DNA of 64,000 nucleotides, from assembly GCA_036495685.1 (NCBI GenBank), contig DASXMJ010000038.1, positions 1-64,000 on the forward strand, in the 5' to 3' direction. The notes beneath the pieces were generated by a model. That model had not been told where the DNA came from. It saw only the letters and a list, made by a program, of their open reading frames with translations, and did not search any database. Positions within the stretch are counted from its first letter, which is position 1. Each line of letters begins with the position of its first letter. The stretch is from Candidatus Binataceae bacterium (GTDB lineage Bacteria > Desulfobacterota > Binatia > Binatales > Binataceae). Below are positions 25,628 through 35,659 of the stretch, in pieces. Position numbers and translations under genes: made by a program.

Positions 25628-26550
25628 TCCGGAAATCCTTTATTGATGGTCCAGTTTCCCAGTCGTGGGATGAATGAATCGTAGAAGATATCTAGCAATC
25701 CAAGTATCGCCGCATGGTTGCTCGAGACCGTTGCTTGGTTGAGCGCGAGTTGCGTGCCCAGTGCCAACTCAAAATGGTAACTCACGTAGCTAATGCCAGG
25801 CGTCGCCAGAAGGGTGGGAAAAGTTTGGCCACGGGGCCCCCTTATCAGCTGGTCGTAGTTAAACTCGTTGAAGAGATACAGGTTGCGAAAAGGCCACTTG
25901 AGCCCGATGTCCTGAACATTGTTGCTCAGATAGGGCAGCGAGTACTCGATGACCGCGTCAGCAAACATATGATGGTTAGTAGGTCCTCCGACGGCTGGCA
26001 CGTAACCGAAATCGCTCTGGATGCCGAACGGCCGCATGTACTTAACCCAAGGCGAGTTCGGAAGGTCGCCCATTGCCTTTTCCCAAAGGAAGACCGGGCC
26101 CAGGGCGGTATGGCTGGATGATTGAATCCCGGTGTTCCCGGTGGGCAACTGCAGCTGCAGCGCTAGCGAAGTCAGGAACTCGTGCTTCAGCGAGTAGAAG
26201 AGGGCGTATTTGGCAAAGGTGGTCAGTCCGAAAAAGCCCTGTTGGCTCGGTCCATGGTACGGTGATTGGTGCTCCCAGCCGGTGCCGATCCCCATGCTGA
26301 CCCGCGGCATCTGATTGTCATCGATCCAAAGCACCTTCTCGATCGACCAGGATATCGAATAGTTGTTGGCGCTGCTGTCCTTGACCCACGCGGGCATGAA
26401 GTCCAGTTCGTTGGCGGGAGTCGGGTCCTGCGTAACCAACGGTTCCAGGAATACATAGTCGCCAACCACACCGTGCGCCCATGCTTGTCGTGCTGCCAGA
26501 TTTAGATTCGTGATCGAAAGCACGACCACGAACACAATGCTCTTGCGCAT
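25624..26550 (-). CDS. Secreted beta-barrel-like protein with a predicted N-terminal His
   Basis: This 308-residue protein has a signal peptide whose likely cleavage site (RQAWA) would leave His as residue 1 (HGVVGDYVF). The rest shows short amphipathic strands, many aromatic residues at strand ends and a Phe-containing end, as in outer-membrane transport or porin-like proteins. I do not recognise a named family. It overlaps CopC by four bases and follows the DUF2318 and small-protein genes, so a part in copper passage across the outer membrane is the simplest idea. This is inference from context and the N-terminal His. Confidence 0.7.
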   Translation of the reverse strand: MRKSIVFVVVLSITNLNLAARQAWAHGVVGDYVFLEPLVTQDPTPANELDFMPAWVKDSSANNYSISWSIEKVLWIDDNQMPRVSMGIGTGWEHQSPYHGPSQQGFFGLTTFAKYALFYSLKHEFLTSLALQLQLPTGNTGIQSSSHTALGPVFLWEKAMGDLPNSPWVKYMRPFGIQSDFGYVPAVGGPTNHHMFADAVIEYSLPYLSNNVQDIGLKWPFRNLYLFNEFNYDQLIRGPRGQTFPTLLATPGISYVSYHFELALGTQLALNQATVSSNHAAILGLLDIFYDSFIPRLGNWTINKGFPE

Positions 26551-26644
26551 GAAATCCTCATCTGCGTCGAAACCTAATCGGCGCGCCGTTAAACGCAGCT
26601 GGGCGCGACGATGCCGCGTCTCAAAGAATGTCCCAAGGAATCCG

Positions 26645-26959
26645 CTAGGCGAGCGGCTTCGGTGGGGGAGGATCCGGAGTGAAAATAAAGTCGATCAATC
26701 TCGCCAGGGGTCTCTCAACGATCGACTGGCGCGGAAAGATCGCGGACAGAGATATCCCCGATGCTGATCGCGCGGGGATTATTTTGGCAACCGGGTTGGC
26801 CGCCTGTAGCGGATGACAGACATCAAGGCGAATCTCTGGCCGCTGAGGTCCAGGCTTGATACACAGCCCGGTCACAGCCGAAAAGCTGCCAAGCAAAAGG
26901 CAGCTCGCCAGAAAAACCGCGAGTGCTCGCGAGCAGTATTTAGTCGAGGGCAGGCGCAT
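26645..26959 (-). CDS. Small secreted protein of unknown function
   Basis: This 104-residue protein has a hydrophobic N-terminus (ALAVFLASCLLLGSFSAVTGLC) that is either a signal peptide or a lipoprotein-type signal. The rest is Pro-rich and ends PDPPPPKPLA. Two Cys remain in the mature part (GLCIKPG and DVCHPLQ). No family is recognised. It lies 5 bp after the DUF2318 stop and 94 bp before the barrel gene, within the copper operon, so a periplasmic accessory role is possible. Confidence 0.6.
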   Translation of the reverse strand: MRLPSTKYCSRALAVFLASCLLLGSFSAVTGLCIKPGPQRPEIRLDVCHPLQAANPVAKIIPARSASGISLSAIFPRQSIVERPLARLIDFIFTPDPPPPKPLA

Positions 26960-26964
26960 GTTGG

Positions 26965-27453
26965 TTAGAAGAGTGCCCCGTGCTCCTTAAGCTGTCTGGT
27001 GTCCACGGTGACCGTCTTGCCACTGTCCTGCACGATGAGCCGAATCGGCGCGCAGGATCCGACTCCGGTACGGGAGTCGAGTGGGTAGCGATTGCCACAG
27101 ATGCGACACATCAGGTAACCGCGTGAGGAGGTGTAGCCCTTGCGGTATTGCGAGCACTGCTGGCACGCGTCGAAAGCCCCCTGGACTTTGCCCGCCCGAT
27201 CGCGTCCCAGGATGAAACGGATTTGCTTGCCGCCATCGTCGCGATAGGAAAAAAACCGGATCTCCCCGCGGCCGAGTTCACCGCCCGGAATACTGACCGA
27301 GTCCCGGCCGGCAAGCTGCGTAACCCGGGGGCCAACTCCAACCACCACAAGCGACATCGTCACCGCAGTCAGAACGACGGCCGACGCTATCATGATCCGT
27401 CCGGGAAGTTTGCTCCTGGCGTGCGCCACCGCCGATAACGCTCCCATCGACAA
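26965..27453 (-). CDS. DUF2318 Fe-S/metal-binding membrane protein
   Basis: This 162-residue protein has one N-terminal transmembrane helix (about residues 18-43) and an exported C-terminal domain with the DUF2318 pattern: ACQQCSQYRKGY followed by MCRICGNRYP, two CxxC pairs, and a further Cys in GSCAPI. DUF2318 domains are annotated as Fe-S or metal-binding and occur with metal permeases. As first gene of this operon it sits beside copper genes instead of iron permeases. The frame starts MSMGAL; an ATG two codons in is also possible. Confidence 0.85.
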   Translation of the reverse strand: MSMGALSAVAHARSKLPGRIMIASAVVLTAVTMSLVVVGVGPRVTQLAGRDSVSIPGGELGRGEIRFFSYRDDGGKQIRFILGRDRAGKVQGAFDACQQCSQYRKGYTSSRGYLMCRICGNRYPLDSRTGVGSCAPIRLIVQDSGKTVTVDTRQLKEHGALF

Positions 27454-27526
27454 CTGCGCAAGTCAATCTTCAAACCCCAAGCTCGGGAATGTCCCAACTT
27501 TGGGCTTGCTGGTTAACTTTTTCGCC

Positions 27527-29074
27527 TCACGGCCCCCATGCCCCTCGCTCTTCCCCAAACGGATCGTTCTCGACCCGGCACTGCTCGTCGAAAATCATCG
27601 TGGGTCGACTCTCAGTGGAATGTGCCGGCCAGTTTGGAATTGCCTCATTGTTGGGATTTCCCGAGCGCGCGAAGGCGATCCAGGTTCTGCTCATCTTGTG
27701 GGCAAGCGCGAAGCGGGCTGGGGAGTTACCTGTAAATGGTGCGCTATGCAGGGTTTCGAACACGAAGGGAATCTCCAACGCGTGCGGCGACTTGAGTTTG
27801 CCGCCCAGCACCGGCGTTTCCCAGGTGAACAGGTACACGAAGACCGGCGCCGCCTGGGCCGCCTTGCGATCGGCAATCAGCAGCGAGGGCATCCGCATCG
27901 CATGGTCGGTCGCCACCGCGAGCAACAAATCACGCGGCGAATCGCTGGGTCGCGCGCGCCGGTAGCGTTCCACGATCTTCTCCGCGCGATCTCCCACGAA
28001 CATTCGTGCACGTTCCTGCAGAGAGGCCTCGTCGAGTTTGTCGATCCACGGTGTAAGACCGAAAAATAGCGTCATCTCGTCCTTGTTGGTTCCGATCATC
28101 AGGGGAATATCCGCCGAAATGGCCGGTGCATCCGGCTCAAACGGACCCGCGGGGAGATGTTTTCCGTCAACTACCGGGTTGAACCCGAGCCGCCGCCTCT
28201 CCGCGAAAGACATCATGCCGACTTTTCGGGTCACCGCCGCCTGGGCCTGGTTGATCGCCTCCGCCGGAATACGGCGTAGCTCGCCCAGCTGCGATGGGCT
28301 CAGTCGCAGCTCCGCGAGCACCTGCGTAGCGGTCGCGGTGGCGTCCTGGCGGGATGCCATTTGGACGGCGGGCCCGCTCTGCATGATCGCTTTATGAAAG
28401 AGGCCGCGCGCCGCCGGCATCGCCATCAGCACACTGACCTTCGCGCCTCCGCCCGACTCACCGAAGATGGTAACGTTGCCGGCGTCGCCGCCGAAGGCCC
28501 CGATATTGTTACGCACCCATTCCAACGCGGTGACGATGTCGAGCATGCCGGCGCTCCCGGAGGACGCGAACGCCTCACCGCCGCCGAGTTCATCGAGGTG
28601 GAGAAAGCCGAACACGTTCAGGCGATGGTTGATCGTCACCACGACCACGTCGCCTTTACGCGCCAGGTTGGCGCCATCATACCAGGGTGAAGAGCCCGAA
28701 CCGGAGATGAACGCGCCGCCGTGACACCAGAACATCACCGGTCGCTTGCGTCCATCGTTGAGGGCTGGTGTCCAGACGTTCATGACCAGGCAGTTCTCGT
28801 TCATGGGAAGCGGTTCGGCGATGGAGAAAATCTTGAGCAACTCGGCGGGCATGGCGAAGGCGTTGTCGTCCTGGAATGCGCGCGGGCCAAATTCCAATGC
28901 GTCGCGCACCCCCGTCCAGGGCTCGGGTTTGGTCGGCGGGAGAAATCGGCGTCCACCGTCGACCGCTCCCCCGTAAGGAATGCCCTTGAAGATGTTGATA
29001 CCCTCGTTCTTTACCCCGCGAACCTTCCCACTCGTGGTCTCGGCGATTATGTGTTCCATATGCGATGTCTCCAT
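27527..29074 (-). CDS. Carboxylesterase/lipase family protein (type B)
   Basis: This is 515 residues from ATG 29074; the frame continues upstream to 29194 through the end of the MetE-like gene without family character. The alpha/beta hydrolase shows the oxyanion segment [11 protein letters not shown], the nucleophile elbow FGESGGG, the acid in NKDEMTLFF and the catalytic His in [11 protein letters not shown], so the type-B carboxylesterase triad is complete. No signal peptide. It hydrolyses carboxylic esters; the substrate is unknown. It begins 18 bp after the MetE-like stop, suggesting a two-gene transcript. Confidence 0.92.
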   Translation of the reverse strand: METSHMEHIIAETTSGKVRGVKNEGINIFKGIPYGGAVDGGRRFLPPTKPEPWTGVRDALEFGPRAFQDDNAFAMPAELLKIFSIAEPLPMNENCLVMNVWTPALNDGRKRPVMFWCHGGAFISGSGSSPWYDGANLARKGDVVVVTINHRLNVFGFLHLDELGGGEAFASSGSAGMLDIVTALEWVRNNIGAFGGDAGNVTIFGESGGGAKVSVLMAMPAARGLFHKAIMQSGPAVQMASRQDATATATQVLAELRLSPSQLGELRRIPAEAINQAQAAVTRKVGMMSFAERRRLGFNPVVDGKHLPAGPFEPDAPAISADIPLMIGTNKDEMTLFFGLTPWIDKLDEASLQERARMFVGDRAEKIVERYRRARPSDSPRDLLLAVATDHAMRMPSLLIADRKAAQAAPVFVYLFTWETPVLGGKLKSPHALEIPFVFETLHSAPFTGNSPARFALAHKMSRTWIAFARSGNPNNEAIPNWPAHSTESRPTMIFDEQCRVENDPFGEERGAWGP

Positions 29075-29091
29075 CGTTTCCTGTGCTTTTA

Positions 29092-30210
29092 CTATCTCCA
29101 CGTGCGATGTGCTATTTCCGCAACCAGCCGCAGCTTGGCCTCCTGGGTGGACTCCGGAATCGGATTGCCTTCCCATACGGTCCCGAAGCCGCATTGGGTC
29201 GACAGCCCGAGCTGCTCGCGCGGAAAGTAGCGCGCCGCTTCGTCAATTCGTCTGGCGATCTCGTCGATCGGCTCGAGCTCGGCGCGCTTGGTCGAGATAA
29301 GGCCCAGCACCACCGATCTGTCCTTCGGCACCTCGCGCAACGCTTCGAATGATCCCGAACGCCAATCGTCATATTCGAGCAGAAACCGCTCGAAGTTGCG
29401 CGCCCGTGTGAAGAGCTCCTTTGCTACCGGATCGTAGCCGCCTTCGCCGACGTAGTAGCCCCGGTTGTTGCCACGGCAGACGTGGAGTGCAAAAGAAACG
29501 CCCGGAACGTTGGCGATCGAGTTTACGATATCCATTCCCTCGCTGAGCAGCCGGTCGGGATTCATTCCCTGGTCGGCGAAGTCCTGCTTGCGCCGTTCCG
29601 GATCACAGAGCATCCCGAGTTCGGGCGCATCGATTTGAATATATTCGCATCCCAACGCCGCCAGCTCGTGCGCCTCCTGATGCACAATCGCGGCGGCGTC
29701 GCGAAATAAATCAAACGGATCCGGATATGCGCTGCGCGAGTATTGCGGTGACCATCTGAGCGCCATCATCAGCGGGCTCGGCAGCGTAACCTTGAGCGGC
29801 TTGCGAGCCCGGCGTCGTGCGTAGGTGAACTCCTCGTTGGTCAGCGAGCGGGTGCGCCGGATCTTGTCCACCACCGCGTACTGAACCCGGATACTGGTTT
29901 GTTCGGCCGGTTGGTTCTTTTCGTGGGGGCGCCGCCATACGCGGGTAAAGCCCGCGACAGGTTTGACGCCCGAGATGACGTCGGTAAGAGGGGCGATGAA
30001 ATGGGTGCGGCGCATCTCTCCGTCGGTGACCACGTCGACGCCGCACTGTTCTTGCAGGGCGATGGTCTCGTCGACTGCGCGGTCCTCGACCTCCTTGAAC
30101 TCGCGGGTAGCGATGCCCTTCGTTTCCCATCGCTGGCGTGCCTGCTTGAGATAGCCGGGCCGCAGCATCGAGCCGATTACTTCCGCGCGGTAGGTATTCC
30201 CCATCGTCAT
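29092..30210 (-). CDS. MetE-like methyltransferase (cobalamin-independent methionine synthase II family)
   Basis: This 372-residue protein corresponds to the C-terminal catalytic barrel of MetE without the N-terminal domain. Zinc-type ligands appear as His and Cys in HVCRGNN and a later Cys in STQCGFG; the acidic segment [10 protein letters not shown] matches the substrate site. Such stand-alone versions are often not true methionine synthases, but methyltransferases or lyases in degradation of sulfur- or methoxy-containing compounds. The pairing with an esterase fits a catabolic role. ATG 30204 is a second possible start. Confidence 0.83.
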   Translation of the reverse strand: MTMGNTYRAEVIGSMLRPGYLKQARQRWETKGIATREFKEVEDRAVDETIALQEQCGVDVVTDGEMRRTHFIAPLTDVISGVKPVAGFTRVWRRPHEKNQPAEQTSIRVQYAVVDKIRRTRSLTNEEFTYARRRARKPLKVTLPSPLMMALRWSPQYSRSAYPDPFDLFRDAAAIVHQEAHELAALGCEYIQIDAPELGMLCDPERRKQDFADQGMNPDRLLSEGMDIVNSIANVPGVSFALHVCRGNNRGYYVGEGGYDPVAKELFTRARNFERFLLEYDDWRSGSFEALREVPKDRSVVLGLISTKRAELEPIDEIARRIDEAARYFPREQLGLSTQCGFGTVWEGNPIPESTQEAKLRLVAEIAHRTWR

Positions 30211-30297
30211 CCGCCTCCAAGCATCTTGATTGTTAGCTCAGCCCTGCGGGTTGGTGGTAACGGGCGCGTATGACATGCCGAAGCGCGCATAGTAAAA

Positions 30298-31191
30298 GTG
30301 TGCAGGGCGAAGAGGGTGGACGAGAAACAGATTGTTAGTCCGACCTTGGTCGAGAACTTCCGCCGCGACGGATTCGTGGTCGTGCCGAAGCTGCTTAATG
30401 AAGACGAGTTGGCGAAATTTGGCGCGGCGGTTGATCGCGCGGTCCGCGATCGCGGCCGCAAAGATCATCGCAAGCTGGAAGAGAAGTCCCCCTACGAACA
30501 GTCCTTCACCCAGTGCATCAATCTCTGGGAAGACCACCCCGACGTGTTGCCGTTGACCTTTCATCCGAAGATTTCTCAAGCCGCCGCGACGCTGATCGGT
30601 GTTTCGGCGTTGCGTCTGTGGCACGACCAGGCGTTGTACAAGGATTCGGGCGGGCGCTATACGGAGGCGCATCAGGATCAACCGTATTGGCCCATGGACG
30701 AGACCCAAACGCTAACCGCGTGGGTGCCGTTCGATGGCTCCACGCAGGAGACCGGCTGCATGGGTTACATACCCGGGTCGCATCGGGCGGGGCTGCGCAA
30801 ATTCGTGAACATTTTCACTGCCGACGAAAAAGTGAAGATTCTTGAGGACCCCAGCATCTCCGGAATTCCCCCGGTTTACGTCGAGGTTCCGCGCGGCTCG
30901 GTGGCGTTTCATCACGGACTCACTGTCCACCTGGCAAAACCCAACCGAAGCAATCGCGCACGTCGGGTGCATACCATGATTTACTTCCGCGACGGCGCGA
31001 CCCGCACCAAGCCCTACGTGCATCCGAGCGTGGATCGCCCTGGAATCGAGGTGGGTCAAGTGATCCAGAGCGATCTTACACCGATCGTGTGGCCCCGCGC
31101 GGCCGGTGATTTCCCAAAGCCTCCACGCATGCCGCTGACCCCCGTCCTGGAGCGGTTGAACATTCACGGTGCCCTCCCGGAGATTAAGTAG
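30298..31191 (+). CDS. Phytanoyl-CoA dioxygenase (PhyH) family protein
   Basis: The start is GTG 30298 (alternative GTG at 30316), giving 297 residues. The Fe(II)/2-oxoglutarate site shows HQDQPYW (His-x-Asp) and the distal His in VAFHHGLTVH; the Arg for 2-oxoglutarate is likely in NRARRVHTM. PhyH-family enzymes hydroxylate branched acyl-CoA or many small molecules. It is divergent from the MetE-like gene (87 bp between) and precedes an MFS transporter by 221 bp. Uptake and alpha-oxidation of a branched acid would fit, but this is inference. Confidence 0.88.
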   Translation: MCRAKRVDEKQIVSPTLVENFRRDGFVVVPKLLNEDELAKFGAAVDRAVRDRGRKDHRKLEEKSPYEQSFTQCINLWEDHPDVLPLTFHPKISQAAATLIGVSALRLWHDQALYKDSGGRYTEAHQDQPYWPMDETQTLTAWVPFDGSTQETGCMGYIPGSHRAGLRKFVNIFTADEKVKILEDPSISGIPPVYVEVPRGSVAFHHGLTVHLAKPNRSNRARRVHTMIYFRDGATRTKPYVHPSVDRPGIEVGQVIQSDLTPIVWPRAAGDFPKPPRMPLTPVLERLNIHGALPEIK

Positions 31192-31412
31192 GATCTGCGG
31201 AAAACCCGAGTGTTGACCGAATTTCGTCTCAACGGCCTGGTCCGCGCGAAAAAGCCGGCCCGCGACGAGGCGAGCGGGGGTGTGAAGCGCGCCAATCGGT
31301 GCCAAGCCCGGAGCGGTTTTCGCGCAACGTTCACAAGACTCGCTGGCGCTGGCCAGCAGCTTCCGGATAGTATGCGCGCGTCGCACAAGTCCGGCACCAG
31401 GCGGAGCTTCGC
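31192..31412. other. Intergenic region between PhyH and MFS genes
   Basis: In this 221-bp stretch I see only a GGAG ribosome-binding site near 31402 for the transporter. No hairpin with a T-run, operator palindrome or small ORF is convincing. Confidence 0.35.
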
Positions 31413-32660
31413 ATGACCGATCGAGATCGGGGGGGATGGATTATCGTGGGCGCGATCTGCGTCACGATGTTTTTTATCTGGGGTGCGATTAACAGTTCCG
31501 CGGTTTTCTTCGTGCCGGTGCTGAAGCATTTCGGATGGACGAGGGCGAAGTTCTCCGTTGCAATGTCGATCGGTTGGGTCACCGGTGGTGCGACTGGCCC
31601 GCTCATCGGATGGCTGGCCGACCGCGTCAACCCGAAGAGGATGATAGTCGTCGGTGCGACCATCACAGGGGTTCTTTATATCCTCCTGAGCCGTGCCACG
31701 ACCTTCGGGGAGTTTCTCGCCATCAATGGACTCTTCGGCATATGCGTCGGCGCGTCGACGACTATCCCATGTTCGATCCTCATCGCGAGCTGGTTTGAGC
31801 GCCAGCGCGGACTGGCTATCGGAATCGCTTTCGCAGCCGCGCCGATCGGCGGCGCCGGGATGACACCGCTGGCTAACTACATCATCACGGTGGCAGGATG
31901 GCGCGCCGGCTACTTCGCGCTCGCGCTGCCGATTCTGGTGGTTGTGGTGCCGCTAGTTGTTCTGCTCGTTCGACCTGCAAATTCGCGCGACGATGGTGCG
32001 TCTGCTGCAACCGCCGATGCTCCGGAGCCAGCTCCCATCCAGGTCTCCGGCTTCGAGCTTGGGCAAGCACGGAAAACACGTTCGTTTTGGCTGATCTGCG
32101 CCGTGCAAATACTGGTCGGAAGTACCCTGGGCATGGGTCCTCACTATGTGGCTTATTTGACCGGACTGGGTTACAGCGCGGCTTTTGCCGCAACCGTAGT
32201 GAGCATGTTTCTCGTCATGACTACGCTAGGCGCTTTACTCGGTGGTCCCTTTTCCGATCGGGTCGGCGCGCGCATCGCAATGACCGGGACCTGCATTCTC
32301 GGTGCCCTGGGCGCTGCTGGATTGATGGGCGCATCTCACGCGCTCGGCTTGATGGTGACGATCCTCGCTGGTGGATTCGCGCTCGGTGCGTACGGCGTGC
32401 AAATGCCGCTGGTCATAATCGAGTCGCTCGGCGTAAAGCGCTTCGGCTCGCTGATGGGGGTCACGGGTGTCTTCTATACGATGGGTGCCTTCATTAGTCC
32501 GATCGTTGCCGGCCGTATCTTCGATGTCAGAGGCAGCTACGAGATCGCGATCGCTTCTTTTGTAGTGATGTTTATCGCGAGTGCGGTCGCACTACTCGGC
32601 TGCCGAACGCTTGCCGGCGAAGAAGCCCAGTTCACGGCCTCCGCATCTGTCGCCGCCTGA
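31413..32660 (+). CDS. Major facilitator superfamily transporter
   Basis: This 415-residue protein has about twelve transmembrane helices. The loop between helices 2 and 3 reads GWLADRVNPKRM, the MFS signature, and the equivalent in the second half is GGPFSDRVGARIAM. The overall pattern (SSAVFFVPVLKHFGWTRAKFS near the start) matches the monocarboxylate / oxalate-formate antiporter type. It should import or exchange an organic acid across the inner membrane. Flanking PhyH and CaiB genes suggest a carboxylic acid for the catabolic enzymes. A GGAG precedes the ATG. Confidence 0.9.
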   Translation: MTDRDRGGWIIVGAICVTMFFIWGAINSSAVFFVPVLKHFGWTRAKFSVAMSIGWVTGGATGPLIGWLADRVNPKRMIVVGATITGVLYILLSRATTFGEFLAINGLFGICVGASTTIPCSILIASWFERQRGLAIGIAFAAAPIGGAGMTPLANYIITVAGWRAGYFALALPILVVVVPLVVLLVRPANSRDDGASAATADAPEPAPIQVSGFELGQARKTRSFWLICAVQILVGSTLGMGPHYVAYLTGLGYSAAFAATVVSMFLVMTTLGALLGGPFSDRVGARIAMTGTCILGALGAAGLMGASHALGLMVTILAGGFALGAYGVQMPLVIIESLGVKRFGSLMGVTGVFYTMGAFISPIVAGRIFDVRGSYEIAIASFVVMFIASAVALLGCRTLAGEEAQFTASASVAA

Positions 32661-32853
32661 CTCCCTGGGCCGGTCCGATGATCCGCTGCCCCGATCCGAG
32701 TGGGACCTGAAGGGTGGAGGCGCGAAGGCCGGTTAGGGTCATGCCAGGGCATTCACCCAGTGCTCCGATCTTCAAGCTTCCCCAGTTCTGGGCGTTTCCA
32801 AAATCGGCACTTTGTACTAAGTGACCATGTAGTTTTTGCGTCGAGGTCTCAAT

Positions 32854-34077
32854 ATGGAGAGCAAAGGTCTTCTTTCCGGAATTCGCGTCATCGATTGCGG
32901 CACCTACATCGCCGGCCCCGCTTCCGCGACGGTGATGTCGGATTTCGGCGCCGATGTGATCAAAATCGAACGCCCGCAGGGCGGCGATCTCTGGCGCCTG
33001 TTCTCACGTCTTCCCGGGACTGCGAAGGCCGACCTCGATTGGTGTTGGATCCTGACCAATCGCAACAAGCGCAGCGTCGCGCTTGACCTCGCTGATCCCG
33101 CCGGACGCGAGGCGCTCCTGGAACTGGTCAAAAAGTCAGACGTCTTCGTGACTAACTACCAGGCGCTAATTCTGAAAAAGTTTCGTCTAACCTGGCAGGA
33201 CCTGCGGCCACTGAACGAGCGGCTCATCTACGCGCATCTCACCGGGTATGGCGATCGCGGCGAGGACGCGGACGATCCGGCCTTCGATGCGCTTGCGTAC
33301 TGGGCGCGCTCAGGCTTGATGATGAGCGTGGTCGGACGGGATGGAACTCCCGGCGGCGCACGCCCGGGAATGGGCGATCATCCGACCGCGATGTCGATGT
33401 TCGGTGCGATCATGCTTGGGCTGTACAATCGCGAGCGCACCGGTCGCGGCTCGAAAGTCGGCACCTCGCTGATCGCGAGCGGCGCCTGGGCCAACGCTTG
33501 CGACTTGCAGGCGAAGTTCCTCAAAGCCGAGTTTCCCCAACGGGCCGCCGACGGACCACCGCCCAACCCACTCACCGCAGGGTACCTGGCGGGCGATGGC
33601 AAGGTCTTTATGCTGGTGCAGCTCGATCCGGAACACGAGTTTCCGCGCTTATGCACGGCGCTCGGGATGCCGGACTTGGCTACCAGCGATCTGTTTGTCA
33701 ACGACGCGGCCCGCAGCAAGAACGCGGCGGAGCTCCACGCTCTTCTGCAATCACAATTTGAATCGCGCGACATCCCCACGTTGCGCAAGCTGTTCAAGCA
33801 ATTCGACATCAAATGGTCACTGCTCCCCCAGCTGGATGACGTGGTCGCCGACCCGCAACTGCGAGCCGCAGAAGCCGTGATAGAAATCGATCATCCCACC
33901 AAGCGCACCATCGAAACGATCAACAGTCCCGTGTTTATGGAAGGAGTCGAGAAGCGCACGCCCACGGTCGCCCCAGAGGTTGGTGCGCACACACGCGAAG
34001 TCCTGAGCGAGATCGGCTACTCGAAAGAAGCGATCGAAAAGCTGATCCGCTCCGGGGCTGCCGCCTCGATCGGCTAG
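32854..34077 (+). CDS. CaiB/BaiF family CoA-transferase (class III)
   Basis: The start is ATG 32854 (MESKGLLSGIRVIDCGTY), giving 407 residues; a short upstream extension from 32836 lacks family similarity. Class III CoA-transferases have this opening, then DFGADVIKIE and NKRSVALDL, and the catalytic Asp in PGMGDHPTAMS. They move CoA between carboxylic acids through an aspartyl-CoA thioester. With the transporter upstream and amidase downstream it may activate an imported or released acid. Cytosolic, interlocked dimer. Confidence 0.93.
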   Translation: MESKGLLSGIRVIDCGTYIAGPASATVMSDFGADVIKIERPQGGDLWRLFSRLPGTAKADLDWCWILTNRNKRSVALDLADPAGREALLELVKKSDVFVTNYQALILKKFRLTWQDLRPLNERLIYAHLTGYGDRGEDADDPAFDALAYWARSGLMMSVVGRDGTPGGARPGMGDHPTAMSMFGAIMLGLYNRERTGRGSKVGTSLIASGAWANACDLQAKFLKAEFPQRAADGPPPNPLTAGYLAGDGKVFMLVQLDPEHEFPRLCTALGMPDLATSDLFVNDAARSKNAAELHALLQSQFESRDIPTLRKLFKQFDIKWSLLPQLDDVVADPQLRAAEAVIEIDHPTKRTIETINSPVFMEGVEKRTPTVAPEVGAHTREVLSEIGYSKEAIEKLIRSGAAASIG

Positions 34078-34148
34078 GGAGCGAGCGATACGACAATCGG
34101 TTAGATGCTCAACCGCAGGAGGACGGCTAAGCTGCTGTTCAACGTGGC

Positions 34149-35603
34149 ATGGCCGATCCATTGTCCGACGACACCGAAATAACCTCCCTGGACGCGCTGG
34201 CTTTAGGCGCCGCGGTCAAATCCAGGCAGCTCTCGTGCGTCGAGGTCATGGACGCGTTCCTCGACCGCATCGAGCTGCTCAACCCGAGCGTCAACGCGAT
34301 CGTCTCGCTGCAGCCGCGCGACCTGCTTCGAAAGCAGGCGCAACAGCGCGATGCGCAGCTGGCACGGGGAGAACCGTGCGGTCCGCTCCACGGTCTTCCA
34401 GCGGCAATCAAGGACCTCGAACCGACCCATGGTATCAGCACCACGCTTGGGTCTCCACTGTTCCGCGATTTCGTTCCGCGCACCGATTCGATTGTCGCCG
34501 AGCGGATCAAACGCGCGGGTGCGATCCTGATAGGCAAAACCAACGTTCCCGAGTTCGGGCTGGGGTCGCACACGTTTAATCCAGTCTTCGGCACAACCTT
34601 CAATGCCTACGATCAGTCTCGAACCGCCGGAGGCAGCAGCGGTGGCGCCGCGGTGGCTTTGGCTCTCAGGATGTTGCCGGTTGCGGATGGCAGCGATCAT
34701 GCGGGCTCGTTACGTAATCCAGCGGCCTTCAACAACGTCTTCGGTTTTCGCACTTCTTTCGGCCGCGTTCCTGCTGATTGGCGCGAGGTCTTCATGCCCT
34801 CGCTCTCCGTCCATGGCCCGATGGCACGCAATCTTCCCGACCTTGCCTTGCTGCTCTCCGTAATAGCGGGCTATGACGCGCGCGTGCCGCTGTCCAATCG
34901 TCAGGACCCGTCACGGTTCAGAGAGCCGTTGAAACGCGAGCTGAAAGGCATCCGGCTGGCATGGCTTGGTGATTTCGGTGGCTACCTTCCATTCGAGGCG
35001 GGGGTGCTCGATCTATGCCGGCGCGCGCTGAGATCATTCGAGGAACTTGGATGCGTGGTCGAAGAAGCGCGTCCCGTCTATCCAATCGATCGGGTTTGGC
35101 AGAACTGGCTCAAGCTCCGCGCCTGGCAGGTAGGAGCGTTCCTCAAGGAGGCCTATGCGGATCCTGCGCGGCAGGCTTTGATCAAACCCGAAGCTCAGTG
35201 GGAAATCGAAAGGGGATTTAAAGTCAGTGCCTACGACATCGCCGATGCCTCAGCTGTACGCAGTATGTGGTACCAGGCGGTCCGCGCAATGTTTGAAAAG
35301 TACGACTTCCTGATTCTGCCTTCCGCGCAAGTGTTTCCTTTCGACGCTTCGCTGCGATGGCCGAGGGAAATCAACGGCACCGCGATGGACACCTATCACC
35401 GTTGGATGGAAGTCTCTATTCCGATCACGATGTCCGGGTGTCCTGCTTTGAATGTACCGGCCGGCTTCGATGCGCGCGGCCTGCCGATGGGAATTCAGAT
35501 CGCGGGTCCCAATCACGCCGAAATGGCCTGCATGCAGCTCGCCTGTGCGTACGATGAAGCCACGCGCTGGGTCAGCTCGCGACCTCCGCGGTTGGCTGGC
35601 TGA
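34149..35603 (+). CDS. Amidase signature family protein
   Basis: This 484-residue protein has the Ser-cisSer-Lys triad: Lys in GLPAAIKDLEP, cis-Ser in AGGSSGGAAVA and nucleophile Ser in DHAGSLRNPAAF. It lacks the GatA tail that docks GatB, and no gatB or gatC is near, so it is a catabolic amidase and not part of the tRNA-dependent amidotransferase. No signal peptide. It would release an acid and ammonia or an amine, which the adjacent CoA-transferase could then activate. Confidence 0.92.
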   Translation: MADPLSDDTEITSLDALALGAAVKSRQLSCVEVMDAFLDRIELLNPSVNAIVSLQPRDLLRKQAQQRDAQLARGEPCGPLHGLPAAIKDLEPTHGISTTLGSPLFRDFVPRTDSIVAERIKRAGAILIGKTNVPEFGLGSHTFNPVFGTTFNAYDQSRTAGGSSGGAAVALALRMLPVADGSDHAGSLRNPAAFNNVFGFRTSFGRVPADWREVFMPSLSVHGPMARNLPDLALLLSVIAGYDARVPLSNRQDPSRFREPLKRELKGIRLAWLGDFGGYLPFEAGVLDLCRRALRSFEELGCVVEEARPVYPIDRVWQNWLKLRAWQVGAFLKEAYADPARQALIKPEAQWEIERGFKVSAYDIADASAVRSMWYQAVRAMFEKYDFLILPSAQVFPFDASLRWPREINGTAMDTYHRWMEVSIPITMSGCPALNVPAGFDARGLPMGIQIAGPNHAEMACMQLACAYDEATRWVSSRPPRLAG

Positions 35604-35659
35604 GCGGTTGTGAATCGAGCCGAGAAATTGGCTAGTCTCACGGCGACAAGGAGTAGGTC

